64,000 bases of DNA. It comes from Campylorhamphus procurvoides (taxonomy: Eukaryota > Chordata > Aves > Passeriformes > Dendrocolaptidae). Position 1 is the first letter of the stretch, and each line of letters begins with the position of its first letter. The stretch spans positions 475,311 to 539,310 of the forward strand of contig WBMV01006433.1 of NCBI GenBank assembly GCA_013396655.1, read 5' to 3'. Positions 54,501-64,000 of this stretch are shown here, one piece after another. Made by a program: the position numbers and the translations under genes. The notes beneath the pieces were generated by a model. That model did no database searches. It saw nothing but the letters and a program-made list of their open reading frames with translations, and was not told where the DNA came from.

Positions 54501-57500
54501 TCTAATTTTCCAGTACTTGTTCCACATGTTTTTTTGCATTAAGGTACCTGCTGCATCACATACTGTTTTGCACAATTCTAAATACCCATGAATATGGCAA
54601 GATGCTGAAAAGAGGAGTAATTTTTTTTATTTGCAGTCATGAAAATTGACTCATTTAAAAGCCCAGTTGTCTATTATACATTGAGTCTCTTTGCTTGTTC
54701 CTGTGACAATTCTCTGAGATGCAAAAGGCCTGGAGGCTGAAAACTGAAATCTGAGGAACTAAATTGTAAACCACAAAGCGGGACTCTTGTAAAATGCCCA
54801 TGAGTGCTGTGTGAAAATGGTTTAATTCAAGATCTTCAGCTCCTTCTCTGAAGGTTTTGAGAGAGTTTTTCACATTCTCTTAGAAAAAAAGAAGGTCCCA
54901 GGCTTGAGAGGTGACTGCAAGAGGCATCCATTTCGTTTCATATTTCTCACCAGTATCTGTGATGGGGCAACCACAATCTTAGATACGTGACCTGGAAAAA
55001 TACTCAGGTCAGCATGCAGGAAGTGTTTGTTGTCAGCTTGCACAATGAGAATTTAAACCAAAGTAGCAAAAAGTTCATCCTCTTGGTAGTGATGCTTCGG
55101 AGTAGCAGAAGGTATTCTACCATTATTTCTCTTGTTAACTTTGTTTTTATGGGATTTGCAGTCCAAATGTTATTTGCACACACTGGGTGTCCCATTAAAA
55201 GTTGTTAATAGAATTAAAAGCTGGGGAGTTATCTTTTTCCCAAAAGAATATCCCTTCCTTACACAGCTAGAGCAATTCCAACCCAAATTTCAGTTTGATT
55301 TTTAGCTTTGTAATGTGCCAAAGATACCACTTAAATTCTCTAGGCTTAATCTTTCCCTCTTTCCTAGGAGCTGATGCAGCAGAATGATATTGCCTATGTA
55401 CTGAATGCCAGCAATACTTGTCCGAAACCTGATTTTATTCCTGAATCCCATTTCCTCAGAGTGCCTGTGAACGACAGCTTTTGTGAGAAAATTTTGCCTT
55501 GGTTGGATAAATCAGTTGATTTTATAGGTGAGAAGAAAATTTAAATTCTCTCTCTCTAAACCAGTTTTTGGATTCCTCTGTCTGCCTTGCTGTTATGGCT
55601 GGAGAAGCCCTGAATGCTCTCTGGATGGTATGAAAATACCCTCAGGATCTGTGTACATGATCAGCATCACTTTATAAGCACAGGAGCAAAATACCATAGC
55701 AAAATAACATTCTGTCACTGCATGTTCCAGCATGACAAATCAAAAACACTTAAAGAGCACAACTCTGCTTTCAGGCAGCCTGGTAGAATCCTGATATAAG
55801 TCTGCAGGGAGTGCATTAGAAATTTGGACATATGGCTTCTGTTTTTACCTTTGAGAAGTGAGCTAGCCAAATTTGAACTGGCCAAAATGTTCCCTCATGA
55901 ACACTTGCTTTTTACTTGTATATAAAATTAGAAACAATTACTTCTCCCAGACATCTAAATAGAGTGGTTTGTGTGCACATGAAATGAGGTGTGCTGTAAC
56001 TGCTGTATGTTTCCTGTGTTGCTATGCTTTTTCTATACTCAGTGCTGTGCAGTGGTAGGGGAAAATCAGTGATTTTTGTTAAAAGCCTCTGTGAGATTTG
56101 TAATTACCAGTTAATTTGGAAGTTTTGAATAATTTTAAATAACGCTGCTTTTTTTGCAAACTTTTCATCATGGTAAAATTCTGCTGACTTTGACTCTTGC
56201 CAATTTCTTTGCTATGCAGAAAAAGCAAAAGCTTCAAATGGCCACGTGTTAGTGCACTGTTTAGCTGGGATATCTCGCTCTGCCACAATCGCTATTGCAT
56301 ATATCATGAAGAGAATGGATATGTCCTTAGATGAAGCTTACAGGTAAGGAGAAATTTTCCTCTCACACTAATTCTTGTCCCTGTTGGCTTGTTTTATGGT
56401 GAATGATAAAATGTTTTATGCCCAAGGGTAGAAGCAGACGTTTTACCTGGTGGTTCACTGGCCTCTGCACATTCTTAAGCACAGACTTCTTCCAGAAACA
56501 AATTAATGGTGTTGAATAGACATCACACAGCTAATTGCCCACGTGCAAAATGCTGTTGTTGGTCTTTGCTCTAAGTAGGCAATTACATGGAATGTAAACT
56601 GCCTATTAAATGTATGTGTATTTGACTCCTTCTTGTACCCTCTGTCATTAGTATTGTTACTGTCTGTTTGTTATCTCATTGGTGTTACCAGTAAATGTTC
56701 TTATCTCAACCTGTGATCTTTACCTTTTGTGCCTCCAATTCTCTTCTTCATCCTTCAGGGCAGAGTGGGAGGCTGGGAGCCTCCATGGTTAGGAGGGTCT
56801 CAGAGCACCAAACTGGGGGGGATACCACAACATTATATACATACATATGTACACACACAGAGCTATAGCATGAATATAACAGGATCTTGTGAGCCAGAGG
56901 GAGAATGGAATGGATAGGGTTACAGAAACAGAACTGGGGATATTTATAACCATCCTTATGACAAATGCTGGGCTGGATCTGTTGACTGCAGGTTGATATT
57001 TGGTAATGCTCGCAAAGAACTGCCTTCAAGTGAAAAGTCTTGGAATTAAGAAAACTTATTTATTGTTATCAAAGTCAACCAAAAACCGTGGGGCAAAGTA
57101 TTTTGAAGTATCATCTGTTTGTAGCATTTGGTAATGTTTGTGGAGACCCCCTTTCCTCTCCTCCTTTCTAACCTTTCAGATCCCAGTTTTTCTATGCTTG
57201 GATTGTGAACACTTAACTACACTCCAGGTGGCTTGGTTGCAGTTTACCGTGACTTCTGTATTAAATTTAACCAACTGCTTTGCTGTACAAAAAATGATAA
57301 TCTTCTTTTTGATGAGCTTTTTAGGCTCATTGGCACAGCTGGCACATCACTGTAACATGTTATGGACAAGCAATTTGAGTAATTGTTCTGGAGCAGGTGG
57401 AGAGGAGCACCTTGGAAATCACCCATGTGTTTGTTACCAGCATCTCTAAAACAGTGATGAGAACAGAAAGATGAACATGATGAAGGGATTATCCCTTGTG

Positions 57501-60500
57501 GAGCATGATTTCTGTGGGACTTTTAAGCTGATGAACATAATTATATATGCAGTGGAAAAGCAACATGTCAGAGGTGCCTGAACTACAGCCCTCTCTTGTC
57601 TTCAGGCATTTCCCACATTTCCTTACTAGAGCCTGCTGACAGCTTTCATTGTGCAGTAATTTCAACATGAAACAGGTTTGGTTAAGAAGCACAGCTAAAA
57701 GCTCCGTTATCCAGGTACAGATCATATGGATAGATTATAGTGGATGTGGATAGATGTTGTGCAAGGTGTGAGCTCAGTGAAAAAAGCCTGCCCAGTCTCA
57801 GGCTGTGGTGCTCTGGAGACTGGAGCTGTAGAGTACCAAAGGCTTCTAAAATGCACATACTCAGGGAACTTCTGAAGTGCTGCTTTTAAATTCCTTCTCT
57901 AGATTAAATTCTAGTTTGTATCTTAACCAAAAGCATGAACAGAGTGTGAAGGATTAATAATACTACGCCTGTGTCTCTTTGCACTGTTGATGCTGAACAA
58001 CTACTGTGAAATTTAGGTTATATTTTGCTATATTTCCTATGATATAGCTCAGTGAGAACATTTCACTCACTGGTTTGGGATCTCTTGTTGGCAAAGCTTG
58101 AAAGAAAAATACTTTCTGAATTAATGGAAGTCATTAGATAAAATATTTGTCTGACATTATTACAGAAAATAGAAAGGTGACACTATTACTTGAAGTGAAA
58201 GTTGAAGAAATACACTTCTAAAATATTTTGTATAATGAACTATTTAACAGAAATAAACATAAAAATTTAATGATATACATGTTTTCCAATTGGAAAAAAT
58301 AGCGTGTATTTTGAAATGAAAAAGTTTGCAAAGCCTTGAAACTTGTCAGGGGCATCCAGCATACTGTCCTGTACCTTCTTCATTTTTAAAAAAGCTAGTT
58401 TGAAGTTTTAGACTGCCCAACATTTCGGAGTGAGATGAGGATAAAGTGGAATAACAGAGTATTGGAGAGGCTACCAAAACATAGGCAAGAAGGACTGTGC
58501 TTTAAATAACTAACCCAAGTACAACTAACTTTGACTGGAAAAAATGAACGAAGACTGTATGAATTCCAGTGAGTGAGTTGCTTACACTGGACTAAAAACC
58601 CCCACACTGAATGCTGAGAGGGCAAACTAGAGAACCTCTCCTCAGGAGACTTACTAGATTCTGCATTTGGCAGTGTTACACTTTATGGTGGAAGTTTGTG
58701 CAACAGGATATTCCAGGTTATCCCGTCAGCCAGACTATTCCTAGTATTGTTTGCTTTGTGACAAAAAAAAAAGTAATAAAAAATGCAAGTTTTGTTTGAC
58801 ATTTTTCGTGTGCAAAAATAGGATTTTTGCTAGCATATACTCGTATACAACAAGTACACCATTTTTCTTACTCTAGTTTTAATGACTACACACTCATCTT
58901 CCGTTCACTTCCCCAGAGATTTTATTTTTAATAATATTTAATTTTCCCAGCGACACATTATATGTGTGTTTGTACTACATTTAGCTCCTCAAGGTTTCTT
59001 CCCTTGTTAATTCTTTTGTGCAGGAATGTTTCTAAAAAAAAGGAAAAAAACCAAAACAAAGCCAGAGGAGGAATTTGTGCAGCTTTATGCTTTGCAGTGT
59101 GTAAAAAGCAGAGTATTAATTTAGCTATGTTGCAAAGCAGACAGGTAGGAAGTATGCTTTTGTATTTAACTTTGAAGTACATGACGTGATTTCTACTACT
59201 TTGATCTTTCATATATTTAGAATCCTGGTTCAGCAAAATATTTTCAGTATCTCTGCACCTCCTCCATATTTAACCCAGGACATGAGTGCATGCTTGGATT
59301 GGCACAGGTATGCCAGCCAGGCTGCTTCCTACAGGACTCAAAAATAGATGAACTCTTCTAGGCATTTGTTAGTCCTGTTGCCTCTTACTGCTGAACACCT
59401 ACAAGGCTTGAGAGAATATTTTTTATTTTAATGCTGCGTTTGCACCTTTCTGATTTTCTTTTTGATTGTCGTATCTGTCAATATGACAATATGATTGTCA
59501 ATATCTGTCTGGTCAATACCAGTGTTGGGTAGAAATTGCTGGCACTTGCTGGATAAGGTCAGAATATATCAGGGTTCTTTGTCTTGCCTGACAATGATAA
59601 ACAAGGTACTGCACTCACTACAGTAACAACAGCGTGAGGGAGGTGATAGGAACATGTGGTGTTATCCTTTGGAATGATGGGGAGGGTGTCCACTCTCTGT
59701 AGTGCATGGGAAGTGGTCTCTTGGCTAAAGCTCAAATGCTGTTCATGGAGAACTTGAGAAGCTCTGGACTCCAGTCAGAAACCAAGGTAGCAAAGAGCCC
59801 AGTGATGAAGTAAATAAGGAAAATGATGCACTCAAATCACGTGTGGACATCATGAAGAGTTAACAAAAATGCTTTCTTCCCCGCCCACTTTTTAGCCACC
59901 TTTAAGTAAGCAATAGAGAAAATTGAGAGCATCCAGCATTATTTTGCTTAAAACTGCCCTTTTTTAACTCCATCCTCAAGTTACTTGTGCTTGATTGAAC
60001 CTTAGTCCAAGGTAAGTTAAGAATAGGCTGTAGACATTCACAACAATCACTTTAGGGTTATCTTAGGTCTGAGCAGCAGTTTCTTTGAGTAATTCTTGGT
60101 TTGTTTGTCCCTTCTTACCAGATTTGTGAAAGAAAAGAGGCCGACCATTTCTCCCAACTTCAACTTTCTGGGACAGCTTTTGGACTTTGAGAAAAAGATA
60201 AAGGACCAGAGTGGTCAGCCTGGACATATTAGTAAGTTCAAACTTCTGCATTTGGAAAAAAGCAGTGAGCACATGCAGGGCCCAGACGGCGGGCAGAGCA
60301 ACCTCTCTGTGAACCAGCTCTGCATCACCACTACCTCTGAGATTGTGGAACAGAAACCCACGGACTGTGGGGGTGCACCGTGCATGGTGGCCATGGAAGA
60401 TGCCCCCCTGGTGCAGGGCATGAACGGGCTGCACGTCTCTCTGGATAAGGTGGAGGACAGCAACCGGCTGAAGCGCTCCTTTTCTTTGGATATCAAATCT

Positions 60501-61289
60501 GTGTCGTACTCAGCAAGCAGCAGCTGTGTCACTGCAGCAGTTCAGGGCTTTGCCTCCGAGGACACCCGGGAATACTACAAACACACGACTGCTTTAGAGG
60601 GTGGCAACAAGTTGTGTCAGTTCTCCCCTGTCCAGGAGGTGTCAGAGCAGACTCCAGAAACCAGCCCTGACAAAGAGGAAGCAAACCCTCCCCAAAACCC
60701 CCAGACCACGTGGCAGCTGGACAGCCAGGGCAAACAGCAGCACCTGGGGAGAGCCAGCGGCAGTACCACTGCTCAGCGGCCGCTCCTGTACCCCCTGCAC
60801 CGCAGTGGGAGCATGGAGGACAACTACAGAACGAACTTCTTGTTTGGCCTCTCCACCAGCCAGCAGCATTTGGCAAAGTCGGCTGCGGGGCTGGGCCTCA
60901 AAGGCTGGCACTCGGACATCTTGGCTCCTCAGACATCGGCTGCATCCCTTACCAACAGCTGGTATTTTGCAGCCGAGTCCTCCCGTTTCTACTCGGCCTC
61001 GGCCATCTACGGGAGCAGCGCTGCCTACCCTGCCTACAGCTGCAGCCAGCTGCCCACGGGCTGCGACCAGGCCTGTGCCGTGCGCAGGAGGGCCAAGCAG
61101 GGGGACCGAGGGGACTCCAGGAGGAGCTGGCACGAGGAGAGCTCCTTTGAAAAGCAGTTTAAGCGCAGAAGCTGCCAGATGGAATTTGGGGAGAGCATCC
61201 TGTCAGACAACAGATCCAGAGAAGAACTGGGGAAAGTAGGCAGTCAGTCGAGTTTTTCAGGCAGCATGGAAATCATTGAAGTGTCCTGA
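33279..61289 (+). CDS. DUSP16: Dual-specificity phosphatase 16 (MKP-7), complete six-exon coding region
   Basis: Joining 33279-33509, 34658-34796, 48570-48733, 55368-55527, 56220-56343 and 60122-61289 gives 661 residues. Human DUSP16 has 665 and matches closely throughout, from memory. The enzyme removes phosphate from Thr and Tyr in the activation loop of MAP kinases, mainly JNK and p38, and shuttles between nucleus and cytoplasm. Residues about 10-140 form the rhodanese/CH2 domain with docking basics K56-R57-R58. Residues about 160-300 form the phosphatase domain with general acid D214 and the HCLAGISRS signature (H244, C245, R251). The tail (about 301-661) is Ser-rich and ends IIEVS, with KRSFSLDIK at 390-398 and basic KQFKRR at 617-622. 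S441, in QFSPVQE, corresponds by my alignment to human S446, which ERK phosphorylates to stabilise the protein. The start ATG has G at -3 and +4. No frameshift or premature stop is seen. Confidence 0.96.
33510..34657 (+). other. DUSP16: DUSP16 intron between coding exons 1 and 2
   Basis: The intron is 1,148 bases, GT at the left and TATTTCAG at the right. It contains an A/C-rich run at 33599-33631 and AT-rich sequence. No other gene is seen. Confidence 0.9.
33599..33631. repeat. AAACC-type simple repeat
   Basis: An imperfect run of AAACCC/AAACC units lies just after the first coding exon. A similar A/C run occurs at about 724-750. It is low complexity with no further function visible. Confidence 0.7.
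34658..34796 (+). CDS. DUSP16: DUSP16 coding exon 2: rhodanese-like domain
   Basis: It encodes residues 78-123 plus the first base of Gly124, reading IEIDCKQDVVVYDQSS and SDCFLTVLLGKLEKNF. This is the second half of the rhodanese/CH2 core that positions the MAP kinase. The acceptor is TATTTCAG/ATT and the donor is TCAG/GTAAGA, a near-consensus site. It ends in phase 1. Failure to splice here would add KICTKRNL and stop, yielding a phosphatase-less fragment. Confidence 0.95.
34797..48569 (+). other. DUSP16: DUSP16 intron between coding exons 2 and 3, no other gene seen
   Basis: The 13.8 kb intron is bordered by GTAAGA and CTCTCACAG. It is AT-rich unique-looking sequence with many short chance open frames on both strands. 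I saw no recognisable transposon, RNA gene or protein domain. Confidence 0.85.
48570..48733 (+). CDS. DUSP16: DUSP16 coding exon 3: linker and start of phosphatase domain
   Basis: It completes Gly124 and encodes residues 125-178, including GFAEFSNSFPGLCEG, the linker LIPTCISQPCLPVSNIG and the phosphatase entry RILPHLYLGCQRDALNK. ILPxLYLG is the typical opening strand of DUSP catalytic domains. The donor is AAG/GTGAGC and the exon ends in phase 0. The exon carries an open reverse-strand frame of 111 codons (48314-48649), which is a shadow. Confidence 0.95.
48734..55367 (+). other. DUSP16: DUSP16 intron between coding exons 3 and 4, no other gene seen
   Basis: The 6.6 kb intron starts at GTGAGC and ends TTTCCTAG. 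Its content is AT-rich and no gene, transposon or RNA was recognised. A short GTGTGTGT and ACACACA pair at about 53918-53946 could form a small hairpin. Confidence 0.85.
55368..55527 (+). CDS. DUSP16: DUSP16 coding exon 4: general-acid loop
   Basis: It encodes residues 179-231 plus one base of Glu232. VLNASNTCPKPDFIPES is followed by FLRVPVNDSFCEKILPWLD. D214 in VPVNDS is the conserved general acid of the DUSP family. The acceptor is TTTCCTAG/GAG and the donor is ATAG/GTGAGA, ending in phase 1. Confidence 0.95.
55528..56219 (+). other. DUSP16: DUSP16 intron between coding exons 4 and 5
   Basis: This is the shortest intron of the gene at 692 bases. It runs from GTGAGA to GCTATGCAG and separates the general-acid exon from the catalytic-cysteine exon. 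Nothing else is seen in it. Confidence 0.92.
56220..56343 (+). CDS. DUSP16: DUSP16 coding exon 5: catalytic P-loop
   Basis: It completes Glu232, encodes residues 233-272 and gives two bases of Arg273. It holds the signature VLVHCLAGISRSATIAIAY, which fits HCxxGxxRS, with C245 as nucleophile and R251 as phosphate-binding Arg, followed by the helix MKRMDMSLDEAY. All catalytic residues are intact. The donor is TACAG/GTAAGG, ending in phase 2. Confidence 0.96.
56344..60121 (+). other. DUSP16: DUSP16 intron between coding exons 5 and 6
   Basis: The 3.8 kb intron runs from GTAAGG to CTTCTTACCAG. It contains a small TA/CA microsatellite (56833-56859) and a local duplication of a GTCAATAT motif at about 59477-59508. 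No other gene is seen. Confidence 0.88.
56833..56859. repeat. TATA/CATA/CA short microsatellite
   Basis: A run of TATATACATACATATGT passes into ACACACACA. It is short and lies in the last intron. Confidence 0.75.
60122..61289 (+). CDS. DUSP16: DUSP16 coding exon 6: end of catalytic domain and regulatory tail
   Basis: It encodes the last base of Arg273 and residues 274-661, with the TGA stop at 61287-61289. It starts FVKEKRPTISPNFNFLGQLL, the final helices of the phosphatase fold, then a 360-residue tail rich in Ser, Pro, Gln and Gly. Conserved islands include KLLHLEK, LKRSFSLDIKSVSYSAS, LCQFSPVQE, SEQTPETSPDKEE, FLFGLSTSQQHL, LKGWHSDILAPQTS, SWHEES and FKRRSCQMEFGES. The exon is far more GC-rich than the introns. 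That opens long frames in other registers (for example plus 60601-61239 and minus 60642-61133), which are shadows. The acceptor is CTTACCAG/ATT. Confidence 0.96.
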
Positions 61290-61952
61290 GGGGCAGCAGG
61301 CTTGTATGAGTGTATTGGTTGCTCAGCCCTCCAGGCTGCTCCCCCAGCATTTGAGAGGTCCTTGTAAATCAGAAACTGCGTGTAAAAAGGTGCGGGGAGG
61401 GAAGAACCGTGAGCCTTCAGTGTGAACACAGTGAAAGGTTAGTACTGCAAAGAAATGACAAGTGAGCATCTGCCTGAGGACACCATGTACTGCTGGGGCT
61501 TTCTCCTCTCCTTTTCTGCAGAAGGGCAGAGCACTTCAAAGATGTTTCCCTAATAGAGGAAGCAATTATATGCAATGGATTGCACAGTGTTTCAGTGGTT
61601 TTTTAAAAAGGAAGCTCTTTTGGTATCAAACCCATTCTCTGGTTCCACTGAAACACACTCCTACCTGTCAAAACTAGTTTTGTTCTCCCCTCCTCATGCC
61701 CCACGTCTTCACCAGAGCACCTTAGCCCTGACACTGAGCCAACCTCTGGAAGGAGACCTTTTTCCTGTAAGAAAGGAGACTGGGAGCAAGTCCAAAGGGC
61801 ACAGGGACTGGTTACAGAAAGGCTTGTCTGAATACACAGTTCAGGCAAATGTAAATACTGATGTAACTATTGTTCTAATGGGTAGGCTTTAGGTGATCCA
61901 CTAGAGAGCTGCTTCAGAGAGTAAAAGAAATCAGTACCTCAAAAGTATAAAA

Positions 61953-61958
61953 AATAAA
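61953..61958 (+). terminator. Candidate polyadenylation signal AATAAA
   Basis: A canonical hexamer lies 664 bases past the DUSP16 stop codon, followed within about 80-90 bases by T-rich sequence (ATTTTTATGTTTTTTTT near 62027). It could define a short 3' UTR isoform. Use is unproven. Confidence 0.4.
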
Positions 61959-63526
61959 ATAGGGCTTTATGGCTGCCCCATGCTGGTAGTCAGTTCATAA
62001 GCAATGTGAACAACTGGCCACATTTGATTTTTATGTTTTTTTTAAGCTGTCTACGCACAAGTGTTTCAGTTGGCTCAGCAGCAATCCTTAAAAGAAGATA
62101 AATGAACCATACTTAGGACTGTTCCCCTCAGTCTTTTGATACAGTATTTGTATTTTTGATACTAAGCTGGGTTCTGGGAGAGGGATAGCTGCATTGGCTT
62201 CTAAACTATAATGGAGTGGTTGATAGATAGGGTTACATGCAAGAGAAGAGAAGGTACAAGTGGCTGCAACATGCTTCTCTTGCAGTTAGTAATTCAGTAG
62301 GAGGCTCTTAAAGACCCTTTTTGTTTTTTGGTGCGTTCTTTTAAAGGTAAAAACGGGGTGGGCTTTTATCCTTAACTGTACCATTGAGGAACTGCTCTTC
62401 ATATGTGGTCCCAGTCCTTTGTGGAGTGGGGGCAATGCAGGTGGTTGGGTTTTATTCCATCCCAGCATGGATTGGGACTGGCTCCTCATTAGTTTTGCTG
62501 ACTTCATCAGATAAAGGGAAGTCTGGCTGGCTGCCCAAGGAAAACAGAAGGGGGCGTCGGGTGTCCCCTCTCATAGTTTGGTGTGAAAGAAAGGGGGTTT
62601 GAGAAGAGACAGCTTCCCATTAGTGGGAACCACTCATCTCCCACACTCAAGGCTTCAGAGGAACTTGATCCTGGCCATTGTTCTCTATCCCACTGTAGGA
62701 TCTTGGTTTCCCAGTGTGCTGATGTGTGGTTTGTCTGCAGCCACTCAAGGCTGTACCACGTCCTCCCTCATCCCCCAAATAAGACATCAGCTTGAGGAGG
62801 TGTCACATCCCTGCTGCCAGGGAGGTGTTTCACTGGAGATTAGGCACAGCCCTTCTGGTTTCTTTGACAGCAACCCAGCTGCTTCCACTCCAGCTCCTGT
62901 TTGTGCAGCACCTCAGCTGCCCTGCTTGTGCGGGTTCATGTGTGCACATTGCTGCAAGAGATTTGGGGGCAGCAAGGGGTGGTACCAGAGGCCCTCCATC
63001 CTTCCTGCTCTGAGGGGAGCTGCACGTGGGTTACCTTAGTCTTCCTCAGAACACGTGTGTTGAGGGGAAACTATTGTTTTGTCCTATTTCAGGCAGCTGA
63101 AGGTTGTAAATCACATGTAACAAACACTTTAACCCTGGCCAACAGCTTTAGAAAAAAACTTTGTCGACAGCAACCTGAAGCCCTAATTCAAGTCAGCAGC
63201 TTGGGTTATGTTAGGTTTTTTTACTGTAAGTTTAGCTAGTTTGTGACTCAAATCTCAGGTTTTACTGCATTGAAAAGTGGAAAAGATTTTGTCATTGTTT
63301 TGTTTTGTGGCTAGGATGTGACTTTAATTTCCTACAGTGGACTGTTGAAAATAGCACTGAAAGCTACAGTATTGATTAACTTCATCCTAAAAAGTGCAAA
63401 AGGCACAGAGAGAGGCAGCACCAGGACTCACTGACCCCAGAGGCTCTATTCATGCTGTGTGTATGAAATGTTGGAAAAAGTGGTAGCCCAGGCAAGGGAC
63501 GGGTTCACATCAGGTCTTGGCTGTTC

Positions 63527-63532
63527 ATTAAA
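63527..63532 (+). terminator. Candidate polyadenylation signal ATTAAA
   Basis: A common variant hexamer lies 2.2 kb past the stop, with T/G-containing sequence downstream. It would define a longer 3' UTR. The evidence is only the hexamer. Confidence 0.2.
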
Positions 63533-64000
63533 TATCTGCCACTTGTCTCTGTTTACATATCAGGTGAAAGCAATTTCATTACAACTATTTTCAGCATATA
63601 CATACACATAATCTGTGTGCATATACCTATGTAAACAGTTTAACACTGGTCCTCTCAGCCAGATTTCAGGAAAAGCCCATGTCTGTGATTTAAACCAGTC
63701 AGTGGGGGTTAACATATATCAATCCCTGGAGACAGAAACAGATTCTTCCTGTCTTTTGTGCTCCCTCAGTCATGTGTCCCCTGCCCCTTCTCTTTGTATA
63801 TGTTTGAGGTTTGCTTGATTGCCTTCTGAGGAACTGAAATCTGGTGTTGTGGCTCCTCATGATTTCCAGTATGCTCTGGTCCCTGAATGAATTGAAGTTG
63901 TAGGCTCAGTATTTTTAGAGGATGGGTCCTCACAGGAGGAAGCCTTAACCCCATGTTCTGCACAGGGTGGTGCCCTGGCTCCTATCTGAACTAGAGTCCT

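Larger units (their letters stand above)
61290..64000 (+). other. DUSP16: DUSP16 3' UTR and possible downstream flank
   Basis: The 2.7 kb after the stop contains no further coding exon that I recognise. It holds T-rich stretches and at least one canonical polyadenylation hexamer at 61953 plus a variant ATTAAA at 63527. Mammalian DUSP16 messages have long 3' UTRs, so most or all of this could be transcribed, but the true 3' end is not determinable here and may lie outside the window. The short open frames at 62384-63239 are GC-related and not supported as genes. Confidence 0.6.

Noticed and set aside
60601..61239. A 212-codon plus-strand open frame and a 163-codon minus-strand frame (60642-61133) inside the last exon.
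   Set aside because: Both overlap the well-supported DUSP16 frame. They arise because this exon is GC-rich and poor in stop codons; their compositions (Pro, Arg, Ala, Gly) are typical shadow frames.
62599..63239. Overlapping plus-strand frames of 112-146 codons downstream of the DUSP16 stop.
   Set aside because: They are not recognisable as proteins, lie within the expected 3' UTR, and differ in three registers without a preferred one.
1..64000. A novel multi-gene system, CRISPR array or phage-like cluster.
   Set aside because: The sequence is a vertebrate locus with one split gene; no regularly spaced repeats, operons or clustered intact open frames exist on either strand.

Overview
The window looks like nuclear DNA from a bird, probably a songbird. 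It is AT-rich with long introns and few repeats. The only recognisable interspersed elements are three fragments of the bird and reptile CR1 LINE, two of which keep the typical ATTCTATG-like 3' end. No bacterial-style gene organisation is present. Almost everything belongs to one plus-strand gene, DUSP16 (MAP kinase phosphatase 7, MKP-7), recognised by comparing the spliced translation with the remembered mammalian protein.

Layout. Positions 1-340 are the edge of a CpG island, followed by a long pyrimidine tract (about 359-472). This is the likely promoter or non-coding first exon region, although its exact exon cannot be fixed. From there to about 32908 is read as a very long first intron holding simple repeats, CR1 fragments (about 19285-19470, 20990-21266 and 28788-28926), a perfect palindrome (26823-26851) and an unexplained GC-rich block (about 30240-30780). 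A 5' UTR exon starts near 32909 and runs into the ATG at 33279. Six coding exons follow: 33279-33509, 34658-34796, 48570-48733, 55368-55527, 56220-56343 and 60122-61289. Every junction has AG/GT borders and keeps frame, giving a 661-residue protein. The stop codon is at 61287-61289. The remaining 2.7 kb is 3' UTR and possibly flank, with one clear AATAAA at 61953.

How it works together. The first three coding exons encode the rhodanese-like MAPK-binding domain with its basic docking cluster. Exons three to six (plus the start of the last) encode the dual-specificity phosphatase domain, with the general acid Asp214 and nucleophile Cys245 both intact. The last exon encodes the long Ser-rich regulatory tail. 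In mammals this enzyme dephosphorylates JNK and p38 and is stabilised by ERK phosphorylation of its tail. The 5' UTR carries six short upstream ORFs, the most interesting regulatory observation here. I found no new multi-gene system and no convincing second gene on either strand.
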